DNA of 64,000 bases from Shewanella electrica. Lineage in GTDB: Bacteria; Pseudomonadota; Gammaproteobacteria; Enterobacterales; Shewanellaceae. A model generated the notes under the pieces. The model was given only the letters and a program-made list of their open reading frames with translations. It was not told the DNA's origin and did no database searches. Both the position numbers and the translations under genes were made by a program. Of this stretch, positions 1-8,278 are shown one piece after another (positions within the stretch are counted from its first letter, which is position 1; the number at the start of each line of letters is the position of its first letter). Where the stretch lies: the NCBI RefSeq assembly GCF_022321485.1, contig NZ_JAKOGG010000002.1, positions 248,001-312,000 on the forward strand, given 5' to 3'.

Positions 1-106
1 TGCCCTGTGATTTGGTGTAATTGATTTGTTCTAACACGTTAGCTTCACAGCCAACTGGGTGTGTGGTTGTACAGATAAAACCACGGATTTTCGGTTTAAT
101 AATCAT
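1..106 (-). CDS. fabV: FabV-type enoyl-ACP reductase, N-terminal fragment
   Basis: This is the first 35 codons of a minus-strand gene that runs off the left edge. The translated start [20 protein letters not shown] is the strongly conserved N-terminus of FabV (trans-2-enoyl-ACP/CoA reductase). FabV catalyses the last NADH-dependent reduction of each fatty-acid elongation cycle in the cytoplasm and is the triclosan-insensitive alternative to FabI. The catalytic Tyr and Lys lie outside the window. In E. coli the sap operon is also followed by an enoyl reductase (fabI), so a fabV here keeps the functional neighbourhood with a different enzyme family. The identification rests on about 35 residues but the match is distinctive. 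Confidence 0.85.
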   Translation of the reverse strand, partial: MIIKPKIRGFICTTTHPVGCEANVLEQINYTKSQG

Positions 107-193
107 GGTGTACTTTGTTCCAGAAAAATTGTCACTAGGATAAGTAATTCCGCAATAATTGGTACTACTATCCGAGTGGTTGGAGCAGTTACA

Positions 194-982
194 TCAGGCC
201 TTTTGACGGGTTAACTGCAGGTGTTCTTGCAAGAGTCGTTGAGTGTATTCATGTTGTGGATCAGTAAATAAGGTCTCAGTTGGAGCAAACTCCACCAACT
301 CGCCTTTGTTCAACACCATGACTTTATCACTCACATATCTTACAACGCTTAAGTTATGACTTACGAAAATATAAGACAGGCCGAGTTCTCGTTGCAGGCT
401 CAGCAACAGATTCAATATCTGCGCGCGTACCGAAACATCCAATGCTGATAATGCTTCGTCAGCAATAATGATATTGGGGTTGAGCATTAAGGCGCGCGCC
501 ACGGCAACACGTTGTTTCTGTCCCTCAGAAATCATGTGCGGGTAAAAGTCGGCATGTTCAGCCAACAGACCTACTTTGCGTAAGGTTTCTACCACTTGCT
601 CTTCACGCGCTTTCTCCGATAAATCAGTATTAAAGCGCAACGGTTCTTGTAGCAATTCACCAATGGTCAAGCGTGGATTGAGCGAGGTGGTTGGGTCCTG
701 AAAAATCATACGGATCAGCCGACAACGCTGCTTGAGGTTTTTCATATCCCAAGGTTGCCCTTGGTAATAGATTTCACCACCACTGCGCCGCTCTGCGCCC
801 ACCAAAATACGCGCTAAGGTACTTTTACCTGAGCCGGCTTCGCCAACAATCGCTAGGGTTTCGCCCTGCAGCAATTCAAATGAGACCGGATGCAATGCTT
901 GGTTATATTGCGCTTTAAAGCCTTGATAACCCGCAAAATAGCGTTTCTCCAGATTGACAACTTTAAGCAAGGAGGTCGTCAT
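194..982 (-). CDS. sapF: SapF, ATP-binding subunit of peptide ABC transporter
   Basis: ATPase of the Sap (peptide/putrescine-type) ABC importer, 262 aa, at the cytoplasmic face of the inner membrane. Walker A GEAGSGKST is at about 47-55, the Q-loop FQDPTTSLNP at 94-103, a degenerate signature ISEGQKQR at 151-158 (LSGGQ in most ABC proteins) and Walker B IIIADE at 171-176 with the D-loop ALD following. It is the last gene of sapABCDF; its start overlaps the 3' end of sapD by 20 bp, which suggests translational coupling. In enterobacteria Sap contributes to antimicrobial-peptide resistance, potassium uptake and putrescine export; which applies here is not visible. About 87 bp separate it from the fabV start. 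Confidence 0.93.
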   Translation of the reverse strand: MTTSLLKVVNLEKRYFAGYQGFKAQYNQALHPVSFELLQGETLAIVGEAGSGKSTLARILVGAERRSGGEIYYQGQPWDMKNLKQRCRLIRMIFQDPTTSLNPRLTIGELLQEPLRFNTDLSEKAREEQVVETLRKVGLLAEHADFYPHMISEGQKQRVAVARALMLNPNIIIADEALSALDVSVRAQILNLLLSLQRELGLSYIFVSHNLSVVRYVSDKVMVLNKGELVEFAPTETLFTDPQHEYTQRLLQEHLQLTRQKA

Positions 983-1970
983 CAGGCACCTCAGTATGGT
1001 AAGGGAAATGGCAGGCGTAATAGCGATCTTTATAGTGGCTCAACACTGGCTGATTCACACATTGTCTTCTTGCCTCAGGACAACGCGGGCCAAGGCGACA
1101 GCCGATAGGTAAATGGCGCAGGGCTGGCACCGAACCCGGCAAGGTTGGCATTAATTTTTTATGCAATGCCGCAAGATCATAATCTGGCATGTTGTCTAGC
1201 AGTGCCTTGGTGTAGGGATGGTTTGGCTGTGCTAACAGCTCGCTGGTTGGGCCAGATTCCATCACTTGACCAGAATAGAGAACCGTCATGCGATTACACC
1301 AGTTCGCTAAGGTATCGAGTTCGTGGCTGATCAGTAGCACGGTGACGTTTTGTAACTGATTTAACTGCATCAGTAGTCGATAAATTTGCGCCTGAGTGGC
1401 GGGTTCCATTGAGGCGGTTGGCTCGTCGGCTATCAATAGTCGCGGCTGTTTTGCCAGCGCCATGGCGATCATCACTTTTTGGCATTCGCCTTCAGACAAC
1501 TCCCACGGATAACTGTTGAGTACTTTACGGGGATTTTTAATGCCAACCTTGTGCAGCCATTTTTGTGCGGTGAGCCGTTTGTCGCGAGTATGACGCCAGA
1601 ACGCCCATTTGTTGGCGACAGGGATCGCCTCAAGCAACTGTTTGCCGATGGTATACGTCGGATTGAAGCTGCCTGACGGATCTTGGAAAATCATTGAGAT
1701 TTCATCGCCCATCAAACTACGGCGCTGTAGTCGGGTCATCTCCATGAGATTTTTACCGTCCCACATCATGCGGTCGGCGGTGATGTGCCAACTGGGGTCT
1801 TGAATGCCAAGAATCGCACGCGCCAGTAAACTCCGGCCTGAGCCAGATTCACCAATCAAACCATGCATTTCGCCCGCATTGATGGTTAAACTGACTTTTT
1901 CCAGCGCCTTTGCTGGGCCTTGAGGCGTATCGAGTTCAATCGTTAAATTACGAATATCAAGTAATGGCAT
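963..1970 (-). CDS. sapD: SapD, ATP-binding subunit with Arg in Walker A
   Basis: Second ATPase of the Sap importer (335 aa), close to E. coli SapD over its whole length, including the motif LSEGECQK (158-165) in place of LSGGQ and Walker B RLLIADEP (177-184). The C-terminal oligopeptide-transporter region has four cysteines at about 291, 297, 304 and 320 (CRLGPRCP...C...YACHF), the arrangement seen in Opp/Dpp ATPases. The Walker A reads GESGSGRS (40-47): the normally invariant Lys is Arg (codon CGG on the minus strand), so this subunit may bind or hydrolyse ATP poorly. One base separates it from sapC and it overlaps sapF. In enterobacteria SapD also supports Trk potassium uptake. Confidence 0.93.
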   Translation of the reverse strand: MPLLDIRNLTIELDTPQGPAKALEKVSLTINAGEMHGLIGESGSGRSLLARAILGIQDPSWHITADRMMWDGKNLMEMTRLQRRSLMGDEISMIFQDPSGSFNPTYTIGKQLLEAIPVANKWAFWRHTRDKRLTAQKWLHKVGIKNPRKVLNSYPWELSEGECQKVMIAMALAKQPRLLIADEPTASMEPATQAQIYRLLMQLNQLQNVTVLLISHELDTLANWCNRMTVLYSGQVMESGPTSELLAQPNHPYTKALLDNMPDYDLAALHKKLMPTLPGSVPALRHLPIGCRLGPRCPEARRQCVNQPVLSHYKDRYYACHFPYHTEVPDDDLLA

Positions 1971-1971
1971 A

Positions 1972-2862
1972 CTAGTTTCTCATCGGTGCTAAAGCTGAGC
2001 GTAACCCATCGCCAACGAGGTTGACGGCTAACACACTGAGCAAAATGCTGATCCCTGGAATGGTCACTGTCCATGGAGCGAATAAAAAGTTATCCAGCCC
2101 TTGCATGATCATTGAGCCCCATTCCGGCATGGGCGCTTGGGCGCCTAAGTTGAGGAAGCCGAGCGCAGCAATATCTAAGATTGCGGCAGACATCGCCAAG
2201 GTGGTTTGGATAATCACTGTGTCCCACACGTTAGGCATGATCACATACCAAAAGATCTGTAACGGGTTGGCACCATCGAGTGTCGCGGCTGTGACATACT
2301 CTTTTTGCAGCTCATCATGCACTGTTTGGTGAATTGAACGCACAAATTGTGGTGTCAGTGAGATGCCAACGGCCCAAAAGACGTTACTGAGGCCGGGGCC
2401 CGTAACGGCGACCACTAATATTGCCATTAATAGCGACGGAATAGACAACAGCGCATCTAACAAGTGGCCCAATATGCTTGATTTGAGTCCGCGCATCATG
2501 CCAGAAATCGAGCCGATGATTACCCCAGCAAATAGCGCAGAAATCACCACCAATAGTGCTACGCCAAACGTATATTGAGCGCCATGAAGTAAACGGCTGA
2601 AAATATCACGGCCCAGATCATCGGTGCCCAAAAAATGACTGACGGCGCCTTGATTACTCCATGAAGGTGGCATTAGTAGCGCTGATTGATCTTGATATTC
2701 AGCAGCGTAGGGAGCGATGTATGGGCCAAAGCAACTCAGTAACAGCAAAATTACCACGCCCCACAAGCCAATCAGTGCCTGTGGTTTAGCCGCAAATAAG
2801 CGCCACACCCGCTTGCTATGAGACGGAATGTCATCATCGAGATAAAGCTTAGTTCGTCCCAT
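1972..2862 (-). CDS. sapC: SapC, permease subunit of peptide ABC transporter
   Basis: Inner-membrane permease of the DppC/OppC type (296 aa). An N-terminal membrane segment (about 28-50) is followed by a periplasmic stretch and the binding-protein-dependent transport domain. The motif FLGTDDLGRDIFSRLLHGAQ (about 77-96) is the family hallmark, and the EAA-type loop near AATLDGANPLQIFWYVIMPN contacts the ATPases SapD/SapF. It overlaps sapB by 14 bp and ends one base before sapD. With SapB it forms the translocation pore. Confidence 0.93.
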   Translation of the reverse strand: MGRTKLYLDDDIPSHSKRVWRLFAAKPQALIGLWGVVILLLLSCFGPYIAPYAAEYQDQSALLMPPSWSNQGAVSHFLGTDDLGRDIFSRLLHGAQYTFGVALLVVISALFAGVIIGSISGMMRGLKSSILGHLLDALLSIPSLLMAILVVAVTGPGLSNVFWAVGISLTPQFVRSIHQTVHDELQKEYVTAATLDGANPLQIFWYVIMPNVWDTVIIQTTLAMSAAILDIAALGFLNLGAQAPMPEWGSMIMQGLDNFLFAPWTVTIPGISILLSVLAVNLVGDGLRSALAPMRN

Positions 2863-3880
2863 ACATTTCCTTGCGGCTCATCGGATTAGCGGCGGTATAC
2901 AGCACCTCAATCAAGATGCTAAAGAAAATAATCACCAAGGCCACGGCAAATATGCCCGCTTGAATGACAGTATAATCTCGTTGGTAGATCCCTGAGACTA
3001 ACCAAGCACCAACGCCGGGCCATGAGAAGATAACTTCGACCACGATGGCATAACTGGCAAATGGTCCTAACATTAACCCGAGGTGCTTCAACAATGGGAT
3101 TAGCGCGTTTGGCAGGGCATGTTTCAGTACAATAGTGTGATACGGCAAACCTCGGGCTTCAGCGGCGCGAATATAGGTTTGATTCATCACGTTGAGCATG
3201 GCGGCGCGAGTAATCCGCACGACCACTGTGAACGGCAGTACTGCTAACGTACATGCTGGCAATATGATGTGCGCCAGCACGTCAGCGAAAGCATTCCACT
3301 TATAATCACCGTTGTACAGCAGCGTATCAAACAGCATAAAACCAGTGACTTTGGGAATCTGGTATAACAAATTAATTTGGCCTGAAATAGGCAGTAGGCC
3401 CAGTTCGATACCAAACCACAGCGACAGCAGTAAACCTAACCAGAATACCGGAATGGAGTAGCCCGTTAAGGTGGCCGCCATAATGGTTTTCTGTACCATT
3501 TTGCTGCGGCTAAGCGCTGATAGCATACCGAGAGGAATACCGCACAGCAGGGCAATGATGCCGGCCACGAATGCTAATTCAAATGACGGTGGCAATACCC
3601 CCGCAAGCTCATTCAATACGGACTGACGCGAGGTGACAGAAATGCCAAAATTGCCGCTCAGCCGTTCAGTAACATAGGCTAAAAATTGGCTGATAACATT
3701 ACTGTGCAAAGCGTAATCTTGTTCTATTTGTAGCTGTTGCTGGGTGGTTGGCAGCGCCACACCGCTTAAGGCATAACTCAGATCAGCCGGAAACCAGCGG
3801 GTAGCCACAAACAGAATAATAAACAACGCTAAGGTTGTGGCTAAGAAGAGGTTTAACCGCCGAATGAGATAACGGCCCAT
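2849..3880 (-). CDS. sapB: SapB, permease subunit of peptide ABC transporter
   Basis: DppB/OppB-type inner-membrane permease (343 aa). The N-terminus MGRYLIRRLNLFLATTLALF is typical of the family. A periplasmic loop follows, then about five further hydrophobic segments, with the cytoplasmic EAA loop near RAAEARGLPYHTIVLKHALP that docks on the ATPase subunits. The gene shares one base with sapA upstream and overlaps sapC downstream by 14 bp, so all five sap genes are probably one transcript. Confidence 0.93.
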   Translation of the reverse strand: MGRYLIRRLNLFLATTLALFIILFVATRWFPADLSYALSGVALPTTQQQLQIEQDYALHSNVISQFLAYVTERLSGNFGISVTSRQSVLNELAGVLPPSFELAFVAGIIALLCGIPLGMLSALSRSKMVQKTIMAATLTGYSIPVFWLGLLLSLWFGIELGLLPISGQINLLYQIPKVTGFMLFDTLLYNGDYKWNAFADVLAHIILPACTLAVLPFTVVVRITRAAMLNVMNQTYIRAAEARGLPYHTIVLKHALPNALIPLLKHLGLMLGPFASYAIVVEVIFSWPGVGAWLVSGIYQRDYTVIQAGIFAVALVIIFFSILIEVLYTAANPMSRKEMYGTN

Positions 3881-5595
3881 TAGTGGCGTCCTCCTACAGG
3901 CTCAGGTTGGCTCACTTTATCAAACGCTATGCCGCCAAAAGGTAACAATTGCACATAGGGCGCGTTTTTTCGTTTTAGCAGCATACGCTGCGCATAAGCG
4001 AGCGGAATCACCGGGACTTCTTGACCGATAATCTCTTCGGCAGCGCGGTAAAGCACTTTACGTTCCTGTTCGTCGGTGATGTTTTTGGCTTGGCGCAGCA
4101 GAGTGTCAAAGCCCTTGTGACACCAATTAGCCCAGTTGTTGTGAGATTGAATCGAGCCACAACTTAATAGTGGTGTGAAAAAGTTGTCTGGGTCGCTGTT
4201 ATCAGCGCTCCAGCCGATCAGCACTGAATCATAGTTACTGCTGGCAAGGCGTTGAGTAAATACGCTCCAGTCGAAGCTAATAATATTGACCCTGATCCCC
4301 ACCGCTTTTAGATCAGCTTGGATTAACTCCGCTGTTTTTTGCGGGTTAGGGTTGTAACTACGTGCCACGGGCATGGCCCAGATATCAATCGTCAGATTTT
4401 TTACACCGGCGGCGGCTAACAAGCTTTTGGCTTTGGCGGGGTTATATTGCAGCTCAACATTTTCGTCGGGAAACGCCCATGAAGAGGGCGGTAAAATCCC
4501 TGCTGCAACCACGGCGGTATCGTGATAAACGGCGTTGAGTAGGCTTCTTTTGTCAATCGCATATGCCAAGGCTTGGCGCACGCGCACATCGTCAAACGGT
4601 GGCTTCTTGGTATTGAGTGCCCAATAAGCGACGTTCATCCCGGGGCGGCTATCAACTTCAAGATCATCATGCTGCTTAGCGACTTGCAGTTCACCAGCTT
4701 TTGGCAGCGCAGAAATACTGCAATCGCCCACGATCAGTTTGGACAGACGCACCGTACTGCGGGGCGTGATATCAAATACCAGTTGTTCAGACTCTGGTTG
4801 CTCACCCCAATAATCGGGATTACGTCGATAACGAATATATTGGTTTTTGACGTACTCCACCAATTGATAGGGGCCAGTCCCGACGGCGTTAGTGTCCAAT
4901 AGTTGCGGTGTGCCTTGTAGCAGCAGTTGTTCGGCATATTCTTGCGATAGCACCACGGCAAAATCGGTGGCCATATTGGCAAGAAACGAGGCGTCTGGAT
5001 AATTTAGTTCAAAACGGACACGATACTGGTCCACTTTACTGATCTGCTTGATTAATTTGTTAAAACCGATGCTGTCAAAAAATGGAAAACCTCGTTGCGC
5101 CGTTTCATGAAATGGGTTTTCAGTATCGATGATTCGGGAAAAGGAAAACACCACATCATCGGCGTTCATTTCACGGCTCGGGGTAAAAAAGCGGGTAGTG
5201 TGAAATTTCACACCATGGCGCAGTTCAAATTCATAGACGAGACCATCATCAGACACGGTCCATGAACTCGCCAGCGCAGGTAAAAATTCACTACTGCTGG
5301 TGTTGTCATCAATCAGGCGACTGTAAATTTGGTGTGAAGTGGCATCAATGGTAGTGCCTGAGGTCACAATCTGTGGATTAAAACTTTCAGGGTTGCCTTC
5401 GGAGCAATAAACCAGCCCGTTAGGCACTTGGCTGTCATCTTGCTGTTGGCAGGCACTGGTCGCCAACAACAGACCACACACCATCAATAGGCGTGTAGCA
5501 ACACGTGATGTGATGGTAGTGACTTGATTGATCGGTTCAGCGCGGCTCAAATAGGCGTTCAACCTTGATGGCGTACACAGCGTGGATAATTCCAT
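3880..5595 (-). CDS. sapA: SapA, peptide-binding protein, probable lipoprotein
   Basis: Substrate-binding protein of the Sap importer (SBP family 5, 571 aa). It matches E. coli SapA in many blocks, for example MNADDVVFSFSRI, GTGPYQLVEY, RPGMNVAYWALNTKKPP and KTAELIQADLKAVGI. Unlike the E. coli protein, which has an ordinary signal peptide, this one has a lipobox, LLATSAC followed by Gln, at about residues 43-49, so it is probably lipid-anchored. The n-region before the hydrophobic stretch is unusually long (about 35 residues) from the only ATG available. No clear Shine-Dalgarno precedes that ATG, so the true start may be downstream at a non-ATG codon. First gene of sapABCDF, 67 bp after pspF on the same strand. 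Confidence 0.9.
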   Translation of the reverse strand: MELSTLCTPSRLNAYLSRAEPINQVTTITSRVATRLLMVCGLLLATSACQQQDDSQVPNGLVYCSEGNPESFNPQIVTSGTTIDATSHQIYSRLIDDNTSSSEFLPALASSWTVSDDGLVYEFELRHGVKFHTTRFFTPSREMNADDVVFSFSRIIDTENPFHETAQRGFPFFDSIGFNKLIKQISKVDQYRVRFELNYPDASFLANMATDFAVVLSQEYAEQLLLQGTPQLLDTNAVGTGPYQLVEYVKNQYIRYRRNPDYWGEQPESEQLVFDITPRSTVRLSKLIVGDCSISALPKAGELQVAKQHDDLEVDSRPGMNVAYWALNTKKPPFDDVRVRQALAYAIDKRSLLNAVYHDTAVVAAGILPPSSWAFPDENVELQYNPAKAKSLLAAAGVKNLTIDIWAMPVARSYNPNPQKTAELIQADLKAVGIRVNIISFDWSVFTQRLASSNYDSVLIGWSADNSDPDNFFTPLLSCGSIQSHNNWANWCHKGFDTLLRQAKNITDEQERKVLYRAAEEIIGQEVPVIPLAYAQRMLLKRKNAPYVQLLPFGGIAFDKVSQPEPVGGRH

Positions 5596-5662
5596 GAACT
5601 TGTTAGAAATACAGAAGCGTAACGGACATTCTAACAGTCTAAGTGATTACTCGGCAATTCCC

Positions 5663-6745
5663 TCAATTTTTGTCCAGTAAATTGTATTTCTTTAAGATTC
5701 CGCGGAGTTGGTGATAGCTCAGTCCAAGTATGTCAGCGGTTTTCTTCTGGTTGTATTGGCTTTCAGCTAGGGCGTTTTGGATCAGCGATACTTCGAACGC
5801 TTCGCATTCCTGTTTAAAGTCCAGCGGAAAACTCATGGTGGCAGCGGCTTGTCTGTGCATCACTTCTGCTTCAGTTGTCAACTCAGGCGTTGGTGTTACT
5901 GGGGCCGCAGCGACGGTAGGTGCTGCTTGTCGCTCTTTAGTCTTTACCCGCGATTGCGGTCGATAGGGAGAGTCAAACGGGTCCAAAATGATATGGTCAA
6001 TTTGCTCGTCATCATTGCCATGACGATAAACGCTGCGCTCAACGGCGTTTTTTAACTCGCGAATATTGCCGGGCCATGGGTAATCTTGCAGCATCTGCTG
6101 TGCCATACGGCTAAAGCCGGGAAACAGTTCGAGATGAAGCTGGCGCGCCATGCTGACAGCAAAGTGCTCGGCGAGCGGCATGATATCTTCTTGGCGATAG
6201 CGCAGCGGTGGCAGGGTAATAACATCAAATGCCAGCCGGTCGAGCAGATCAGCGCGAAACTCACCCGCTTCGGCTAAAGCGGGCAGGTCTTCGTTAGCGG
6301 CGCAGATGAGACGCACATCGGTTTGTAAGGTTTTACTGCCGCCGACACGTTCGTATTCACCATATTCGATCACTCGCAGCAGTTTTTCTTGGATCAGGCC
6401 AGAGGTGTTGGCTAGCTCATCGAGAAACAATGTACCGCCATCGGCACGTTCAAAACGCCCTTCATGGCGACCTTTGGCGCCAGTAAATGCGCCAGACTCA
6501 TGACCAAACAATTCGCTTTCCAACAAGGTTTCACTGAGCGAAGCACAGTTGAGTTTGATAAAACTCTGATCCCAGCGCTGTGATAGAAAGTGCAGACGCT
6601 CAGCAATTAGCTCTTTACCCGTGCCGCGTTCACCGATGATCAGTACCGGCTTATTTAGCGAAGCGACTTGCGACACCCGTTCCAGTACTTCTAAAAAGGC
6701 GTTAGATTGGCCGATAAGGTTTTCTTGTTGATTAGTCTTTGCCAC
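5663..6745 (-). CDS. pspF: PspF, sigma-54 activator of the phage shock response
   Basis: Enhancer-binding protein lacking a receiver domain (360 aa; E. coli PspF is about 325). The AAA+ domain begins at once: Walker A GERGTGKE (38-45), the sigma-54 contact loop GAFTGA (85-90), Walker B GGTLFLDE (103-110). A linker rich in Ala, Pro and Thr (about 265-300) is longer than in E. coli and explains the extra length. The C-terminal Fis-type helix-turn-helix is at about 325-352. PspF remodels sigma-54 RNA polymerase at the psp promoter and is held inactive by PspA until the inner membrane is stressed. It is divergent from pspABC, the classic arrangement. Confidence 0.95.
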   Translation of the reverse strand: MAKTNQQENLIGQSNAFLEVLERVSQVASLNKPVLIIGERGTGKELIAERLHFLSQRWDQSFIKLNCASLSETLLESELFGHESGAFTGAKGRHEGRFERADGGTLFLDELANTSGLIQEKLLRVIEYGEYERVGGSKTLQTDVRLICAANEDLPALAEAGEFRADLLDRLAFDVITLPPLRYRQEDIMPLAEHFAVSMARQLHLELFPGFSRMAQQMLQDYPWPGNIRELKNAVERSVYRHGNDDEQIDHIILDPFDSPYRPQSRVKTKERQAAPTVAAAPVTPTPELTTEAEVMHRQAAATMSFPLDFKQECEAFEVSLIQNALAESQYNQKKTADILGLSYHQLRGILKKYNLLDKN

Positions 6746-6864
6746 GATTTGTGTTGGTCTTTATCGCTAATAAGTGGTGAAATCCATAATATGTGGCTGT
6801 AAACAATAAATAAAGAAAAAGTTATTTTTTGTGTAATGCTTTGAAATTAAATAAAAATACAAAG

Positions 6865-6882
6865 TTGGCACAGTATCTGTAT
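6865..6882 (+). promoter_or_regulatory. Sigma-54 promoter of pspABC
   Basis: TTGGCAC at 6865-6871 is followed at the right spacing by TGT at 6878-6880, giving GG-N10-GT against the sigma-54 consensus GG-N10-GC. It lies about 42 bp before the pspA start, downstream of an A/T-rich stretch (about 6795-6855) that could hold the IHF and PspF upstream sites. The last base of the -12 element deviates from consensus. Confidence 0.75.
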
Positions 6883-6923
6883 TAACGTTACCGCGTTCTA
6901 CAGTAATTTTTGAGGACAGGATT

Positions 6924-7604
6924 ATGGGAATCTTTACACGTTTTGCCGACATCATTAATTCAAACATCAGTGCTTTGCTTGATAAAGCCGAAGATCCAGA
7001 AAAAATGGTGCGCCTGATCATTCAGGAAATGGAAGATACTTTGGTAGAAGTTCGTTCTACCTCCGCCAAAGTGTTAGCTGAGAAAAAAGAGTTATTGCGC
7101 CGTATGGGCAAACTCGAAGAACAAGTGGCTGATTGGCAGTCAAAAGCGGAATTAGCCTTGACTAAAGACCGCGAAGATCTGGCCAAAGCCGCGTTGATTG
7201 AAAAGCAAAAAGTGGCGACAACACTCGATATCATGTCGAAAGAGCTGGATGTGGTTGATGAACATATCAGCCGTCTGAAAGACGAAGTCACGCAGTTGCA
7301 AGAGAAACTCGCTGATGCTCGTGCTCGCCAGAAAAGCATCATCATGCGCAAGCAAACTGCCTCGACACGCTTAGAAGTGAAAAAGCAGCTGGACTCTAGC
7401 AAAATCGACAATGCGATGATGAAGTTTGAGCAATATGAACGTCGTATTGAAAATATTGAAGCTGAAGTCGAAGCATACGAGCTGGGCAATAAAAAGAATA
7501 AGTTGGATGACGAGTTTGCTGCTTTGCAAGCCGATGATGCCGTTAGCGACGAGTTAGCTGCATTGAAAGCCAAAATCAAAGGCAAAGACAGCGCTGCTAA
7601 TTAA
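6924..7604 (+). CDS. pspA: PspA, phage shock protein A
   Basis: PspA/Vipp1/ESCRT-III-family peripheral membrane protein (226 aa). The N-terminal amphipathic helix MGIFTRFADIINSNISALLD is followed by almost continuous coiled coil (about 25-190), as expected. It has two roles: it inhibits PspF in the resting cell, and it assembles on damaged inner membrane under stress to preserve the proton motive force. It follows the sigma-54 promoter and has a good ribosome site (GAGGACAGG) before the ATG. pspB follows after 20 bp. Confidence 0.96.
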   Translation: MGIFTRFADIINSNISALLDKAEDPEKMVRLIIQEMEDTLVEVRSTSAKVLAEKKELLRRMGKLEEQVADWQSKAELALTKDREDLAKAALIEKQKVATTLDIMSKELDVVDEHISRLKDEVTQLQEKLADARARQKSIIMRKQTASTRLEVKKQLDSSKIDNAMMKFEQYERRIENIEAEVEAYELGNKKNKLDDEFAALQADDAVSDELAALKAKIKGKDSAAN

Positions 7605-7624
7605 TTGAGTCCGGGGAGGGAATT

Positions 7625-7861
7625 ATGGATCTGGAAGCCCTGTTGGTACCCATCTATCTGTTTATGATATTTGTGGCACCATTATGGTTGATTCTTCACT
7701 ATCGCAGTAAACGCCAAGTAAATCAGGGGTTAACCGATGAAGAGTTCAATCTGCTAAACGATTTAGTTGATAAAGCAGATAAAATGACGCAACGGATTGG
7801 TACTTTAGAGTCTATTTTGGATGCTGAGTCACCTGAGTGGAGACAACGTCATGACAAATAA
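7625..7861 (+). CDS. pspB: PspB, phage shock protein B
   Basis: Small inner-membrane protein (78 aa) with one N-terminal transmembrane helix (about 7-26) and a cytoplasmic coiled-coil tail containing the family motif LIDKADKM-like LVDKADKMTQRIGTLE. With PspC it senses envelope stress and draws PspA away from PspF. The reading frame ends 11 bp inside pspC, and the pspB stop lies just past the pspC start, so the two are probably translationally coupled. Confidence 0.94.
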   Translation: MDLEALLVPIYLFMIFVAPLWLILHYRSKRQVNQGLTDEEFNLLNDLVDKADKMTQRIGTLESILDAESPEWRQRHDK

Positions 7862-8234
7862 ACGTACTTTGTATCGTAACCGTCGCGCCGGCAAGGTCGC
7901 TGGTGTGTGTGCTGGAATTGCCGAATACTTCAATCTGGAAACTTGGTTGGTTCGTGTTGCGGTAGTGTCCGTATTCCTTCTTGGTGGCTCGGCGATTATC
8001 TTTGTAGGCTATATTGCCCTGTGGATGATTTTGGACGAAAAGCCAGTAGAACAGCAGCAGGAAGCCGCTGATCTCTCGGTTAAGAAAAAGGTTTGGCAAG
8101 CGGGTGAGCCCGCGAAGCAAGCGCTACAGGATGTGAGTTCGCGCTTTCACACCTTAGAAAGTCGATTAAGAGCCATTGAAACTTATGTCACCTCAGATCA
8201 ATATGAGCTAAAACGGCAAATCAATAATCTCTAA
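7851..8234 (+). CDS. pspC: PspC, phage shock protein C
   Basis: PspC-domain protein (127 aa). The start is set at the ATG at 7851 (MTNKRTLYRNRR) because GGAG precedes it and E. coli PspC begins in the same way; an in-frame ATG 30 bp upstream would add unrelated residues. The domain runs from about 4 to 65 with the hallmark GKVAGVCAGIAEYF and one transmembrane helix (about 40-62). The C-terminal third is soluble and partly coiled. It partners PspB in stress sensing. A clear terminator follows, closing the pspABC unit; no pspD or pspE is present. Confidence 0.94.
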   Translation: MTNKRTLYRNRRAGKVAGVCAGIAEYFNLETWLVRVAVVSVFLLGGSAIIFVGYIALWMILDEKPVEQQQEAADLSVKKKVWQAGEPAKQALQDVSSRFHTLESRLRAIETYVTSDQYELKRQINNL

Positions 8235-8240
8235 TCCCAA

Positions 8241-8269
8241 GGGCAGCGTCGTAGCGCTGCCCCTTTTTT
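8241..8269 (+). terminator. Rho-independent terminator after pspC
   Basis: GGGCAGCG at 8241-8248 pairs with CGCTGCCC at 8255-8262 around a six-base loop, followed by a run of six T. It ends the psp transcript only 9 bp before ycjX. Confidence 0.85.
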
Positions 8270-8278
8270 AGGAGAGTT

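Noticed and set aside
7022-7585. Long antisense frame over pspA
   Set aside because: Ser-rich shadow of the Glu/Lys/Leu codons of the coiled coil.
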